Source: Burkholderia pseudomultivorans (lineage in GTDB: Bacteria; Pseudomonadota; Gammaproteobacteria; Burkholderiales; Burkholderiaceae). Taken from it: a DNA stretch of 64,000 bases. Each line of letters opens with the position of its first letter. The first letter of the stretch is position 1. This document shows, in pieces, positions 36,224-44,838 of the stretch. A program made the position numbers and the translations under genes. The stretch spans positions 3,100,001-3,164,000 of the forward strand of contig NZ_CP013378.1 of the NCBI RefSeq assembly GCF_001718415.1, given 5' to 3'. The notes under the pieces were generated by a model. It had not been told where the DNA came from, did not search any database, and was given only the letters and a program-made list of their open reading frames with translations.

Positions 36224-38446
36224 ATGGAGTGGGCAACAGGCACGCGCGTGCGTGCGATCGCAGCCGCGGCGAGCATCGCGTTCGGGGCGGCGGCGGCCGG
36301 GCAGGCATTCGCACAGACGGCGCCGGCCGCGAATGCGGGCGCAGCGGCATCGACGGGCAGTGCCGCATCGAACGGCGCGAGCGACGGCACGCTGCCGACG
36401 ATCAGCGTCAACGCGGCCTCGGAAGGAGACGGCACGGTCGGGCTCGTCGCGAAGCGCAGCCGGACCGGCACGAAGACCGACACGCCGATCAACGAGATTC
36501 CGCAGACGATCAACGTCGTCACCGCGCAGCAGATCGAAATGACGGGCGCGACCGACGTGAACACGGCGCTGCGCTACGTGCCGGGCTTCTCGTCGTACGG
36601 TTCGGACAACCGTTCCGACTGGTACGCGGCGCTGCGCGGCTTCACGCCGACCGCGTACGTGAACGGGCTGCAGGTGCCGAACACGCTGAACCTGTCGAGC
36701 TGGCGCGTCGACCCGTACATGATCGACAGCATCACCGTGCTGCGCGGGCCGACCTCCGTGCTGTACGGCGCGGGCGACCCGGGCGCGATCGTCGACGTGC
36801 ACACCAAGCTGGCCGACGGCGAGCGCGTGCGTGAAGCGGGCGTCGAGATCGGCAACTACGCGCGCAAGCAGTTCATGATCGACGTCGGCGACAAGCTCGA
36901 TCCGGACGGCAAGTATGCGTACCGGTTCGTCGGCGTCGCGCGCGACGGCAACGCGGTGACCGGCCCGAACAACGACCAGCGCGTCGCGCTCGCGCCGTCG
37001 TTCCGCTGGCGCCCGAACGCGGATACGTCGCTGACGCTGTCGGCGACCTATCTGCAGGACTGGGGCGACATCTCGTCGAACTTCCTGCCCGCGCAGGGCA
37101 CGGTGCTGCCGAACCCGAACGGGCAGCTCGGCAAGGACGTGTACGAAGGCGATCCGAACTTCAACTACTACCGCAAGAAGCAGTGGTCGGTCGGCTATCA
37201 GTTCGAGCGGAACCTGACGCCGAGCTGGACGTTCCGCCAGAACACGCGCCTGATGCACCTGTCGCTCGACAACGGCTCGGTGTGGGGCGCCGGCTTCGCG
37301 GACGACTCGCTGACCGACGTCAACCGCTGGGCCGGCGTGTTCCAGATGAACTACAGCCGCTTCGACATCGACAACAACGTCGAGGGCCGCTTCGCGACGG
37401 GGCCGCTCCAGCACACGCTGCTGCTCGGCTTCCAGTACAACCGCCAGACGGCGACCGACAGCGAATGGCTCGCCGCCGCGCCGACGCTGAATCTCTACAA
37501 CCCGGTGTACACGCCGGTCACGACGGCCGTGTTCTCCAATCCGGACACCACGTACCGCACCAACACGTACACGGCGATGAACACGTTCGGCCTGTACGCG
37601 CAGGACCAGATCAAGTGGAACCGCTGGACGCTGACGCTCGGCGGCCGCGAGGACTGGGTCAACATGCGGATGGACGATCGTGCGGCCGGCACGCAGTCGA
37701 AGGCGGACGTGAGCGCGTTTACGGGCCGCGTCGGCCTCACGTACCAGGGCGACTACGGGCTGTCGCCGTACATCAGCTACGCGACGTCGTTCAATCCGCT
37801 GATCGGCGTGAGCCTGTACGGCGGCGGCCTGCCGAAGCCGACCCGCGGCAGGCAGGTCGAGGCCGGCCTGCGCTGGCAGCCGCCCGGCAAGAACCTGATG
37901 CTGAACGCGGCGATCTACCAGATCAACCAGACCAACGTGCTGACGGCGACGCCGACGAGTCTCGATCCAGCCGGCACGACATCCGTGCAGGCGGGCGAAG
38001 TACGCTCGCGCGGGATCGAGCTGAGCGCGACCGGCAAGGTCACGCCGAACCTGTCGCTGATCGCGTCCTACGTGTACCAGGACGTGAAGGTCGTGAAAGC
38101 CAACGACGCGTCGCTGAACAACTGGCCGGTCGACGTGCCGCGCCCGCGCCAGATCGCGTCGCTGTGGGCCGACTGGACGTGGCACACGGGCCCGCTGTCG
38201 GGCTTCGGCCTCGGCGGCGGGATTCGCTACCAGAGCGCGTCGGCCGGCGACACCGACAACTCGCTGACGGTGTCGAGCTACACGCTGTTCGATGCGGCGA
38301 TCCACTACGACGTGCGCAACTGGCGCTTCGCGGTGAACGCGACCAACCTGTTCAACCGCCACTACATCAGCGGCTGCCAGTCGAGTTCGGTCTGCATGTT
38401 CGGCAACGATCGCACGGTGATCGCCACCGCGAAATACAACTGGTGA
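36224..38446 (+). CDS. orbA: TonB-dependent ferric ornibactin receptor
   Basis: A 740-residue outer-membrane receptor. A signal peptide ends about QAFA/QTAP. A spacer and a possible TonB box (LPTISVNA) precede the plug domain (NEIPQTINVVTAQQIE, YVPGFSS, VLRGPTSVLYGAGDPGAIV). A 22-strand barrel ends in the aromatic residue of KYNW. ATG 36224 was chosen because GGAG lies nine bases before it; an in-frame GTG at 36209 would add five residues. It brings ferric ornibactin into the periplasm with TonB energy. Confidence 0.96.
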   Translation: MEWATGTRVRAIAAAASIAFGAAAAGQAFAQTAPAANAGAAASTGSAASNGASDGTLPTISVNAASEGDGTVGLVAKRSRTGTKTDTPINEIPQTINVVTAQQIEMTGATDVNTALRYVPGFSSYGSDNRSDWYAALRGFTPTAYVNGLQVPNTLNLSSWRVDPYMIDSITVLRGPTSVLYGAGDPGAIVDVHTKLADGERVREAGVEIGNYARKQFMIDVGDKLDPDGKYAYRFVGVARDGNAVTGPNNDQRVALAPSFRWRPNADTSLTLSATYLQDWGDISSNFLPAQGTVLPNPNGQLGKDVYEGDPNFNYYRKKQWSVGYQFERNLTPSWTFRQNTRLMHLSLDNGSVWGAGFADDSLTDVNRWAGVFQMNYSRFDIDNNVEGRFATGPLQHTLLLGFQYNRQTATDSEWLAAAPTLNLYNPVYTPVTTAVFSNPDTTYRTNTYTAMNTFGLYAQDQIKWNRWTLTLGGREDWVNMRMDDRAAGTQSKADVSAFTGRVGLTYQGDYGLSPYISYATSFNPLIGVSLYGGGLPKPTRGRQVEAGLRWQPPGKNLMLNAAIYQINQTNVLTATPTSLDPAGTTSVQAGEVRSRGIELSATGKVTPNLSLIASYVYQDVKVVKANDASLNNWPVDVPRPRQIASLWADWTWHTGPLSGFGLGGGIRYQSASAGDTDNSLTVSSYTLFDAAIHYDVRNWRFAVNATNLFNRHYISGCQSSSVCMFGNDRTVIATAKYNW

Positions 38447-38452
38447 CGATGC

Positions 38453-38478
38453 GCGCCGCGGCTCGCCCGCCGCGGCGC
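38453..38478 (+). other. Intercistronic hairpin between orbA and pvdF
   Basis: GCGCCGCGG (38453-38461) and CCGCGGCGC (38470-38478) are perfect 9-base arms with an 8-base loop, just after the orbA stop. There is no immediate T run (CTTCGTCCGTTTTCC follows). It may act as an RNA-stability or partial termination element giving more receptor than downstream enzymes. Confidence 0.45.
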
Positions 38479-38504
38479 CTTCGTCCGTTTTCCACGACGC
38501 ATTC

Positions 38505-39344
38505 ATGCCGAAGAAAAATCTCGTCTACATCCAGTCGCTGCGCAACGGCGCAGCCGATCGCGCCGGCCAGCCGGTCGCCTACCGGGGCGGTACGCGCTAC
38601 ATGAAAGCGCCGCTCGAATTCCTCGTCGAGCGGCTGAACGACTCGCCGCTCGGCGAGCGCTACACGCTTGCGGGCGTGATCGTCGACGACGACGAAGGCT
38701 CGGCCGCCGACCGCGCGAAGCTCGCCGACTACGGGTTCGCGCGCACGCCGGGCCGCCCGTGGATCCTGCCGGACGGGCTGACGGTGCAGGGCCGGCCGGT
38801 CGACGCACTGTTCTGCTCGATCCCGTCGATCTATCGGCGGCTGCCGCGCGACGCGCGCGAGCGCGTGGCGGGCAAGCAGGCGTTCGAGCGGCGGCTGCTC
38901 GAACGCCTGCTGGAGCTGAACGCCGACCTCGTCGTGCTCGACGGGCTGCTCGTGATCCTCGACGAACTCGTGCGGCCCGGCGCGCGCTTTCACCGGCGCA
39001 TCGCGAACATCCATCCCGGCATCACGGCCGACGCATCGCCGTACCAGCGGCGCGGCGCCTGGGCGACGCTCGACGCGCTGCACGGCGCGCGCGGCGAGCG
39101 GGTCGACTGGGCGACCGGCGCGACGACGCCCGTCGAACCCGTGACGATGACGGGGGCCTCGTTCCACTACGTCGACAACGGCATCGATTCCGGCGAAGTG
39201 ATCTGCGACGTGCTCGACACGCCGATCGCGCCGGACGACACGATCCTCGAACTGCGCTGGAACAACTTCCAGCGCAGCCTGTTTCCGGCGCTCGAGCGCG
39301 GGCTTCATGTGCTCGCCGACCGCCACGACGCGGGAGCACTGTGA
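38505..39344 (+). CDS. pvdF: N5-hydroxyornithine formyltransferase
   Basis: A 279-residue protein related to glycinamide-ribonucleotide formyltransferases (PvdF type). Visible family features are the active-site region NIHPGITADASPY with its asparagine-histidine pair, and the later VTMTGASFHYVDNGIDSGEVI stretch with the conserved aspartate. It transfers a formyl group from 10-formyl-tetrahydrofolate to N5-hydroxyornithine, supplying the C-terminal formyl hydroxamate of ornibactin. The stop shares a base with the orbL ATG. Confidence 0.94.
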   Translation: MPKKNLVYIQSLRNGAADRAGQPVAYRGGTRYMKAPLEFLVERLNDSPLGERYTLAGVIVDDDEGSAADRAKLADYGFARTPGRPWILPDGLTVQGRPVDALFCSIPSIYRRLPRDARERVAGKQAFERRLLERLLELNADLVVLDGLLVILDELVRPGARFHRRIANIHPGITADASPYQRRGAWATLDALHGARGERVDWATGATTPVEPVTMTGASFHYVDNGIDSGEVICDVLDTPIAPDDTILELRWNNFQRSLFPALERGLHVLADRHDAGAL

Positions 39345-40360
39345 TGGAAGACACGCTGACGAAACCGGCCGACGCGGCGCACGCCGTCGAAGGCGAAGTG
39401 GCTGCCGCGCTCGACGGCGCGGCGCACGGGCAGGTCGCGCCCGAGGCCGTGCACCGGCTCGACGCGTGGCGGCCCGACGACCCGCCGGCCGCGCTGCTCG
39501 CGGCGTTCGTCGCGCTGTTCAATACCGACGTGCGGCGCGACGCGGCGACGGTCTCGCTGCCGCTGGCCGGCGCCGATCCGGCGGCGGTCGCGTCGTACGT
39601 CGCCCGCGCGGTGCGAGAGGGGGTGGTCGACGGCGCGCAGAGCGTCGGCGACCGGCTGCACGCGAGCGCATCGCGCGCGACGTTCTGGCAGAACCCGCAG
39701 CCGTGGCTGAAGGCGCCGGCCTCGGGCGGGATGCCGCTGCGCTACACGATCACGAACGGCCACCGGCATCCGGTGCGGCCGCCGACGCCGGCCGGCGAGA
39801 TCTACGCGCGCTACATGCCGCCGGTCGGGATGACGTTCAGCCTGCGCACCGTCGACGTCGATGCGCATGCGGACCTGTTCAGCGGCTGGATGAACCTCGA
39901 TCGCGTCGCCCATTTCTGGGATCAGCGCGGCACGCGCGACGAGCATGCCGCGTATCTCGCCGAACGCCTGGCCGATCCGCACATGCATCCGATGATCGGC
40001 TATTTCGACGACACGCCGTTCGGGTATTTCGAGTTCTACTGGGCGAAGGAGGACCGGCTCGCGCCGTTCTACGACGCGCACGACTACGACCGCGGGCTGC
40101 ATCTGCTGATCGGCGACTCGCGCTTCCAGAGCGCGGGCAAGCTGCACGCGTGGTGGAGCGGGGTGCTGCACTACATGTTCGTCGACGACCCGCGCACGCA
40201 GCGGCTCGTCGGCGAACCGCGCGTCGATCACGTGCGGCACATCGCGTACATGCACCGGCTCGGCTTCCACACGCTGAAGGAGTTCGACTTCCCGCACAAG
40301 CGCGCGGCGCTGACGATGATCGAGCGCGACACGTTCTTCGACACGTTCCGGCTGCCTTGA
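39344..40360 (+). CDS. orbL: IucB-like N-acyltransferase (OrbK paralogue)
   Basis: A 338-residue protein with an N-terminal variable half and a C-terminal siderophore acyltransferase domain: HPVRPPTPAGEIYARYMPP, GYFDDTPFGYFEFYWAKEDR, YDRGLHLLIGD, FVDDPRTQRLVGEP. These lines match OrbK position by position, so the two arose by duplication. It is expected to acylate the N5-hydroxyl amine of the first ornithine, with a 3-hydroxy fatty acid. The start is ATG 39344 in TGATG with the pvdF stop. It is the last gene of the cluster. Confidence 0.92.
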   Translation: MEDTLTKPADAAHAVEGEVAAALDGAAHGQVAPEAVHRLDAWRPDDPPAALLAAFVALFNTDVRRDAATVSLPLAGADPAAVASYVARAVREGVVDGAQSVGDRLHASASRATFWQNPQPWLKAPASGGMPLRYTITNGHRHPVRPPTPAGEIYARYMPPVGMTFSLRTVDVDAHADLFSGWMNLDRVAHFWDQRGTRDEHAAYLAERLADPHMHPMIGYFDDTPFGYFEFYWAKEDRLAPFYDAHDYDRGLHLLIGDSRFQSAGKLHAWWSGVLHYMFVDDPRTQRLVGEPRVDHVRHIAYMHRLGFHTLKEFDFPHKRAALTMIERDTFFDTFRLP

Positions 40361-40518
40361 CCGGCCGGCGCGCAGCATCGGCCGGCCGGGGAATGGTGCG
40401 CGTCGCCGGCATCGTGAAGAATGGATCGCTCTCTCTCGACGACAGGATGGATGGCGACATGGCCGAAACGCACGACGCAGGATGGGGCACGATGTCCGGA
40501 TCGCGTGCCCCAGCATTG

Positions 40519-40543
40519 ACATATGTCGGCATATGTTTAGAAT
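40519..40543 (+). promoter_or_regulatory. vapBC promoter with embedded operator
   Basis: TTGACA (40516-40521) and TAGAAT (40538-40543) with a 16-base spacer form a strong promoter. Between and overlapping them is the inverted repeat ACATATG-TCGG-CATATGT (40519-40536), a likely binding site for the VapB antitoxin and so for autoregulation. Confidence 0.7.
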
Positions 40544-40572
40544 GAGCGCATCGTAGTCCCGTGGAGTGGCTC

Positions 40573-40836
40573 ATGCGTACCGTTTCCATTTTCAAGAACG
40601 CCCGTAACCAGGCGATCCGCATCCCGAAGGACATGGAATTCGAGGGGGTGACGGAACTCGAGATCCGCCGGGAGGGCGACACGCTGCTGTTGCGTCCGGT
40701 GCGTCCGACCTGGATGTCGCTCGCGAGCGAGCCGCTGGCCGACGCCGACTTCCTCGCCGAACGTCCGGCCGTCGTCGAATCCGGCCGCTTCGACCTGCCC
40801 GGCGACGATGCCGCGCCGACGGAGTCCGGCCGGTGA
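40573..40836 (+). CDS. vapB: Antitoxin VapB (AbrB/MazE-type DNA-binding domain)
   Basis: An 87-residue protein with an N-terminal swapped-hairpin AbrB-type domain (SIFKNARNQAIRIPKDMEF) and a flexible acidic C-terminus that would wrap around the toxin. ATG 40573 was chosen because GGAG lies six bases upstream; a GTG at 40561 is in frame but lacks a site. It neutralises VapC and represses the operon through the inverted repeat in the promoter. Its stop overlaps the toxin GTG. Confidence 0.9.
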   Translation: MRTVSIFKNARNQAIRIPKDMEFEGVTELEIRREGDTLLLRPVRPTWMSLASEPLADADFLAERPAVVESGRFDLPGDDAAPTESGR

Positions 40837-41249
40837 CCGCGCTCTACATGCTCGATACGAACATCTGCTCGTTCATCATGCGCGAGCGGCCGGCGGCGGT
40901 CCTGTCGCGGCTGCAGGCGTGCGTCGATGCGCAGCACCGGATCGTCGTGTCGGCGATTACCTATGCGGAAATGCGGTTCGGCGCGATCGGCAGGAAAGCG
41001 TCGCCGAAGCATGCGGATCTCGTCACGGCCTTCGTCGCGCGGCTGGACGGCGTGCTGCCGTGGGACACGGCGGCGATCGATGCGACCGTCACCGTTCGCA
41101 CGGCGCTTGCCGCGCGCGGCACGCCGATCGGCGCGAACGACGCGTCGATTGCCGGGCATGCGATCGCGGCCGGCGCGGTACTCGTGACGAACAACAGTCG
41201 CGAATTCCGCCGGGTCGAGCGCTTGTCGTTCGAGGACTGGGCGGCTTGA
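40833..41249 (+). CDS. vapC: Toxin VapC, PIN-domain ribonuclease
   Basis: A 138-residue PIN nuclease. The acidic metal-binding residues appear as Asp8 (YMLDTN), Glu46 (TYAEMRFG) and Asp103 (GANDASIAGHA), with the VTNNSREF ending typical of VapC toxins. The start is GTG overlapping the vapB stop (GTGA). VapC toxins cleave tRNA or rRNA; the target is not evident here. A terminator follows 44 bases after the stop. Confidence 0.93.
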   Translation: MTALYMLDTNICSFIMRERPAAVLSRLQACVDAQHRIVVSAITYAEMRFGAIGRKASPKHADLVTAFVARLDGVLPWDTAAIDATVTVRTALAARGTPIGANDASIAGHAIAAGAVLVTNNSREFRRVERLSFEDWAA

Positions 41250-41292
41250 GGGCGCAGGCGCTGCCCGGGTTTCATCCGGCAGTCGGCGATCG

Positions 41293-41324
41293 CAGGCTCA
41301 GCGCGGCTGCCTGTCCATTTTTTT
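41293..41324 (+). terminator. Terminator of vapBC
   Basis: CAGGC (41293-41297) pairs with GCCTG (41309-41313), with an inner AGC/GCT pair around a GCG loop, followed by TCCATTTTTTT (seven T to 41324). Confidence 0.7.
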
Positions 41325-41413
41325 GGGGCGTACATGAAAAGTGTACATACGGCGAAAAACGTACAGGCGCCCTCCAGGTCGATCCGGCGCTTCAAAGGAG
41401 TTCGTCGCGCCGC

Positions 41414-43108
41414 TCACGTTTCCCATACGACCGTCTGCCCCGATTGCGCCCACTGCGCCGCGCGAGGCAGATAGTGCGCCTCGATCGCGGCCCGGCGGAT
41501 CTTCAGCGTCGGCGTCAGCATCGCATTGTCGACGGTCCACGACGTGCCGGCGATCACGCAGTACTGCAACTGCTCGTGGCGCTCGATCGTCGCATTGACC
41601 CGCTCGCGCAGCGCGTCGAATTCGCGGCTCAGTGACGCACGCGCGAGCGTGCCGGCGGCGAGCGCGTCGCGCGTCTCGGGCGTCGGCAGCAGCAGCGCGA
41701 ACGGCATCGCGCAGCCGGCGCCCGCCACGCAAGCAGCCTCGACGCGCGGATGATGCAGCAGTTTCTGCTCGATCGGCAGCGGCACGACATACTTGCCTTT
41801 CGCCGTCTTGAAGATGTCCTTGATGCGGCCGGTGATCGTCAGGAAACCGTCCGCGTCGATGATTCCGCAGTCACCAGTGCGAAAGAAACCATCGGGCGTC
41901 GTCTGCGCGGCGGTGAGTTCCGGCTGCTTGTGGTAGCCGAGCATCTGCCCCGGGCTTCTGATCTCGATTTCGCCGTTCGCGGCAATGCGCGCGACGACAC
42001 CGTCCTGCGGCTGACCGACCGTGCCGTGACGCGCGTGGCCTGCGCGCGTGACGTGCGAGAACGCGGCGTTTTCGCTCATCCCGTAGATGTCGAGCAGTTC
42101 GAGGCCGAGTTCGCGATACCACTGCGTCAGGTGTATCGGCACGGGCGCAGTCGCGGTGATCGCGATTCTCACGCAGTCGAAACCCAGTTCGCGCAGGATC
42201 CTGCGCTTGATCTGCGGCCCGACCCACGGCAACGCGAACAATGCGCGCTGCTTCGACCGCGGAAGCCTGTCGCAGACGCGCAGATAGAACCTGTTCCATA
42301 GCTGCGGCACCGAGAAGAAGATGGTCGGCCGCGCGCGCTTCAGGTCGTCGGCGAACGTCGTCGGCGATTCGGCAAAAAAGACGCGATAGCCGAACGCCAG
42401 CGACGCCGTCTCGACCGCGATGCGCTCCGCCATGTGCGCGAGCGGCAGATAAGAGAAGCCGCGCTCGTCGGGTGTGGTGGGCCACCACGGCGTGCGCTCC
42501 ATCGCGCGGATCGGCGCGGCGATGCTGCGGTACGAGTGCATCACGCCTTTCGGCTCGCCCGTCGAGCCAGACGTATAGACGATCGTGCACAAGGTGTCGG
42601 GGGACGGGCGGCGCACCTGCGCGAGCGGCGCATGACGGGCGACGAGGTCGTCCCACTGCGGCACGTCGCGTCGCGGCGACTGTGGCAGCCCGAGCAGCGG
42701 CAAGCCGGGCGGCAGCCGCTCGCCGATCTTCGGCCAGTTGTCGGTCGACCCGTCGAGCTTGCCGAGCATCAGCAGCCTCGCGTCGCTGTGCGCCAGCGCG
42801 AAGCGGGCCGACTCCGCGCTGATGGCCGGAAGCAGTGGAACGCTGACCATGCCGGCCAGCATGATCGCGAGGTCCGCCATGATCCAGTGTGCGCTGTTCC
42901 TGCCGAGCAGCGCGATGCGGCTGCCTTCGGGCAGGCCGAGCGTCGCGAGGTAAGCCGCGATGCTGCGCGCCTGCGCGCCGATCTCGCCCCACGTGTAGTC
43001 GACGACCGAGCCGTCAGCGTAGGGCTGCGTCAGATAGATGGCGTCGTGTCGCTCGGCTTCCCACTTCAGGAAGCGGTCCACGACGGTTGCGTTGTCAGGA
43101 ATCGTCAT
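41414..43108 (-). CDS. AMP-forming long-chain acyl-CoA synthetase family protein
   Basis: A 564-residue adenylate-forming enzyme. The AMP-binding motif is YTSGSTGEPKGVMHS, with YGMSENAAFSH, FFRTGDCGIID and TITGRIKDIFKTAKGKYV near the C-terminal hinge. The DIFKTAKGKYV ending and overall length fit the long-chain fatty acyl-CoA synthetase (FadD15/FAA) branch rather than acetyl-CoA synthetases. ATG 43108 was chosen (GGAGGG six bases upstream). The gene stands alone, divergent from an amidohydrolase. The substrate is not known. Confidence 0.88.
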   Translation of the reverse strand: MTIPDNATVVDRFLKWEAERHDAIYLTQPYADGSVVDYTWGEIGAQARSIAAYLATLGLPEGSRIALLGRNSAHWIMADLAIMLAGMVSVPLLPAISAESARFALAHSDARLLMLGKLDGSTDNWPKIGERLPPGLPLLGLPQSPRRDVPQWDDLVARHAPLAQVRRPSPDTLCTIVYTSGSTGEPKGVMHSYRSIAAPIRAMERTPWWPTTPDERGFSYLPLAHMAERIAVETASLAFGYRVFFAESPTTFADDLKRARPTIFFSVPQLWNRFYLRVCDRLPRSKQRALFALPWVGPQIKRRILRELGFDCVRIAITATAPVPIHLTQWYRELGLELLDIYGMSENAAFSHVTRAGHARHGTVGQPQDGVVARIAANGEIEIRSPGQMLGYHKQPELTAAQTTPDGFFRTGDCGIIDADGFLTITGRIKDIFKTAKGKYVVPLPIEQKLLHHPRVEAACVAGAGCAMPFALLLPTPETRDALAAGTLARASLSREFDALRERVNATIERHEQLQYCVIAGTSWTVDNAMLTPTLKIRRAAIEAHYLPRAAQWAQSGQTVVWET

Positions 43109-43547
43109 CGCGCGACCCTCCGATGTCTGCGTTTCGAATCCCCGGATCAACGCAGTCGCGCGCAGCGTCACATTCCGCGACGGAGCCGTTCGAGCGATTG
43201 CCGCTGGACTGCCATCGAGGCAGCGATTTCCGGCCGGCGTGCGGCTCGCCGGACCGTCGATTCTTCAGGTAAAACAGCGTGCGCGTCACGCCTCGAGCGG
43301 GCATGACGCCAAATGAAGGGCGCACGTCGGTGAAGTGTAAGCGCGCGTGCAGCGTTCTGAAACTATCGACTTCCATGATGCGCGAGCGCCGCCTCGGGCG
43401 CAGACGGCCGGTACTCCCGTCTCGCCGCAGGGGAGTGGCCCACAAGGCAACCAACGGTTGCCACGACCACGAGTTCTGGTCTGTTCGGTTGCTGTCGAAG
43501 TGACTATCCTAGCCGACACGATTCCCCATTCCCCAGGAGACGACACC
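43109..43547. other. Divergent intergenic region
   Basis: The 439 bases between the acyl-CoA synthetase and the amidohydrolase genes presumably hold both promoters. Open frames here are short and lack ribosome-binding sites. I see no clear operator. Confidence 0.4.
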
Positions 43548-44711
43548 GTGACGCACAGCGTGATTCCCGCAGGCCTTGCCGACGAAATGATCGACATCCG
43601 GCACCGCATCCATGCCCATCCCGAGCTGGGTTTCGAGGAATTCGCGACCAGCGACCTCGTTGCGGAGCAACTGCAGGCGTGGGGCTATACCGTGCATCGC
43701 GGGCTCGGCGGCACGGGCGTCGTCGCCCAGCTGAAGAACGGCGATGGCGAGCGACGCCTCGGCCTGCGCGCCGACATGGACGCGCTGCCGATCCACGAAG
43801 CGACCGGCCTGCCGTACCAGAGCACGATACCCGGCAAGATGCACGCGTGCGGTCATGACGGTCATACGGCGATGCTGCTCGCGGCCGCGAAGCACCTCGC
43901 GCGCGAGCGGCGCTTCTCGGGCACGCTGAACCTGATCTTCCAGCCGGCCGAGGAAGGGCTCGGCGGCGCGAAGCGCATGCTCGACGACGGGCTGTTCGAC
44001 TTGTTCCCGTGCGACGCGATCTTCGCGATGCACAACATGCCGGGCTTCCCGACCGGCCGACTCGGCTTCCTGGCGGGGCCGTTCATGGCGTCGTCCGATA
44101 CGGTCGTGATCGACGTGCAGGGCCGCGGCGGTCACGGCGCGGTGCCGCACAAGGCGATCGACCCGGTCGTCGTCTGCGCGCAGATCGTGATCGCGCTGCA
44201 GACCATCGTGTCGCGCAACGTGTCGCCGCTCGACATGGCGATCGTCACGGTCGGCGCGATCCACGCGGGCGAGGCGCCGAACGTGATTCCCGATCGCGCG
44301 CAGATGCGCCTGTCGGTGCGCGCGCTCAAGCCCGAGGTGCGCGACCTGCTCGAGACGCGCATCAAGGAGGTCGTCCACGCGCAGGCGGCCGTGTTCGGCG
44401 CGACCGCGACGATCGACTACCAGCGCCGCTATCCCGTGCTCGTCAACGACGCGGAGATGACTGCGTTCGCGCGCAACGTCGCGCGCGAATGGGTCGGCGA
44501 GGCGAACCTGATCGACGACATGGTGCCGCTCACCGGCAGCGAGGATTTCGCGTTCCTGCTCGAGAAGCGCCCCGGCTGCTACCTGATCATCGGCAACGGC
44601 GACGGCGAGGGCGGCTGCATGGTGCACAACCCGGGCTACGACTTCAACGACGCAGCGCTGCCGACCGGCGCGTCGTACTGGGTCAGGCTGGCCGAGACGT
44701 TCCTGGTCTGA
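43548..44711 (+). CDS. M20-family amidohydrolase (hippurate hydrolase-like)
   Basis: A 387-residue zinc-type amidohydrolase of the HipO/ILL group. Metal-site motifs are GLRADMDALPI, MHACGHDGHTAML and FQPAEEGLGG; the dimerisation region includes GRGGHGAVPHKAIDP; a last histidine-bearing motif is MVHNPGYDFND. Such enzymes hydrolyse N-acyl amino acids, for example hippurate or N-acetyl amino acids; the true substrate is unknown. The start is GTG 43548 with AGGAGA eight bases upstream; a longer in-frame extension lacks support. Confidence 0.9.
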   Translation: MTHSVIPAGLADEMIDIRHRIHAHPELGFEEFATSDLVAEQLQAWGYTVHRGLGGTGVVAQLKNGDGERRLGLRADMDALPIHEATGLPYQSTIPGKMHACGHDGHTAMLLAAAKHLARERRFSGTLNLIFQPAEEGLGGAKRMLDDGLFDLFPCDAIFAMHNMPGFPTGRLGFLAGPFMASSDTVVIDVQGRGGHGAVPHKAIDPVVVCAQIVIALQTIVSRNVSPLDMAIVTVGAIHAGEAPNVIPDRAQMRLSVRALKPEVRDLLETRIKEVVHAQAAVFGATATIDYQRRYPVLVNDAEMTAFARNVAREWVGEANLIDDMVPLTGSEDFAFLLEKRPGCYLIIGNGDGEGGCMVHNPGYDFNDAALPTGASYWVRLAETFLV

Positions 44712-44735
44712 CGGGAGATAGGGCACAGAGGCGCT

Positions 44736-44773
44736 GCGGAAACGGATGTGCCGAAAACGCATCCGTCATCCGC
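44736..44773. terminator. Hairpin between convergent amidohydrolase and cobB
   Basis: GCGGA-AACGGATG (from 44736) pairs with GCATCCGT-CA-TCCGC (to 44773), a long imperfect stem lying between two genes that end toward each other. There is no T run, so termination is only possible. Confidence 0.3.
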
Positions 44774-44838
44774 AACGGCGGCGACGATCGCAATACGACG
44801 CTATTCCATCGGAATACGAAACGAGGCCGCCGGCGCAT

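Noticed and set aside
40360..40400. GC-rich inverted repeat after orbL as a terminator
   Set aside because: Arms rich in CCGG can pair, but no T run follows and several pairings are possible; not strong enough to list.
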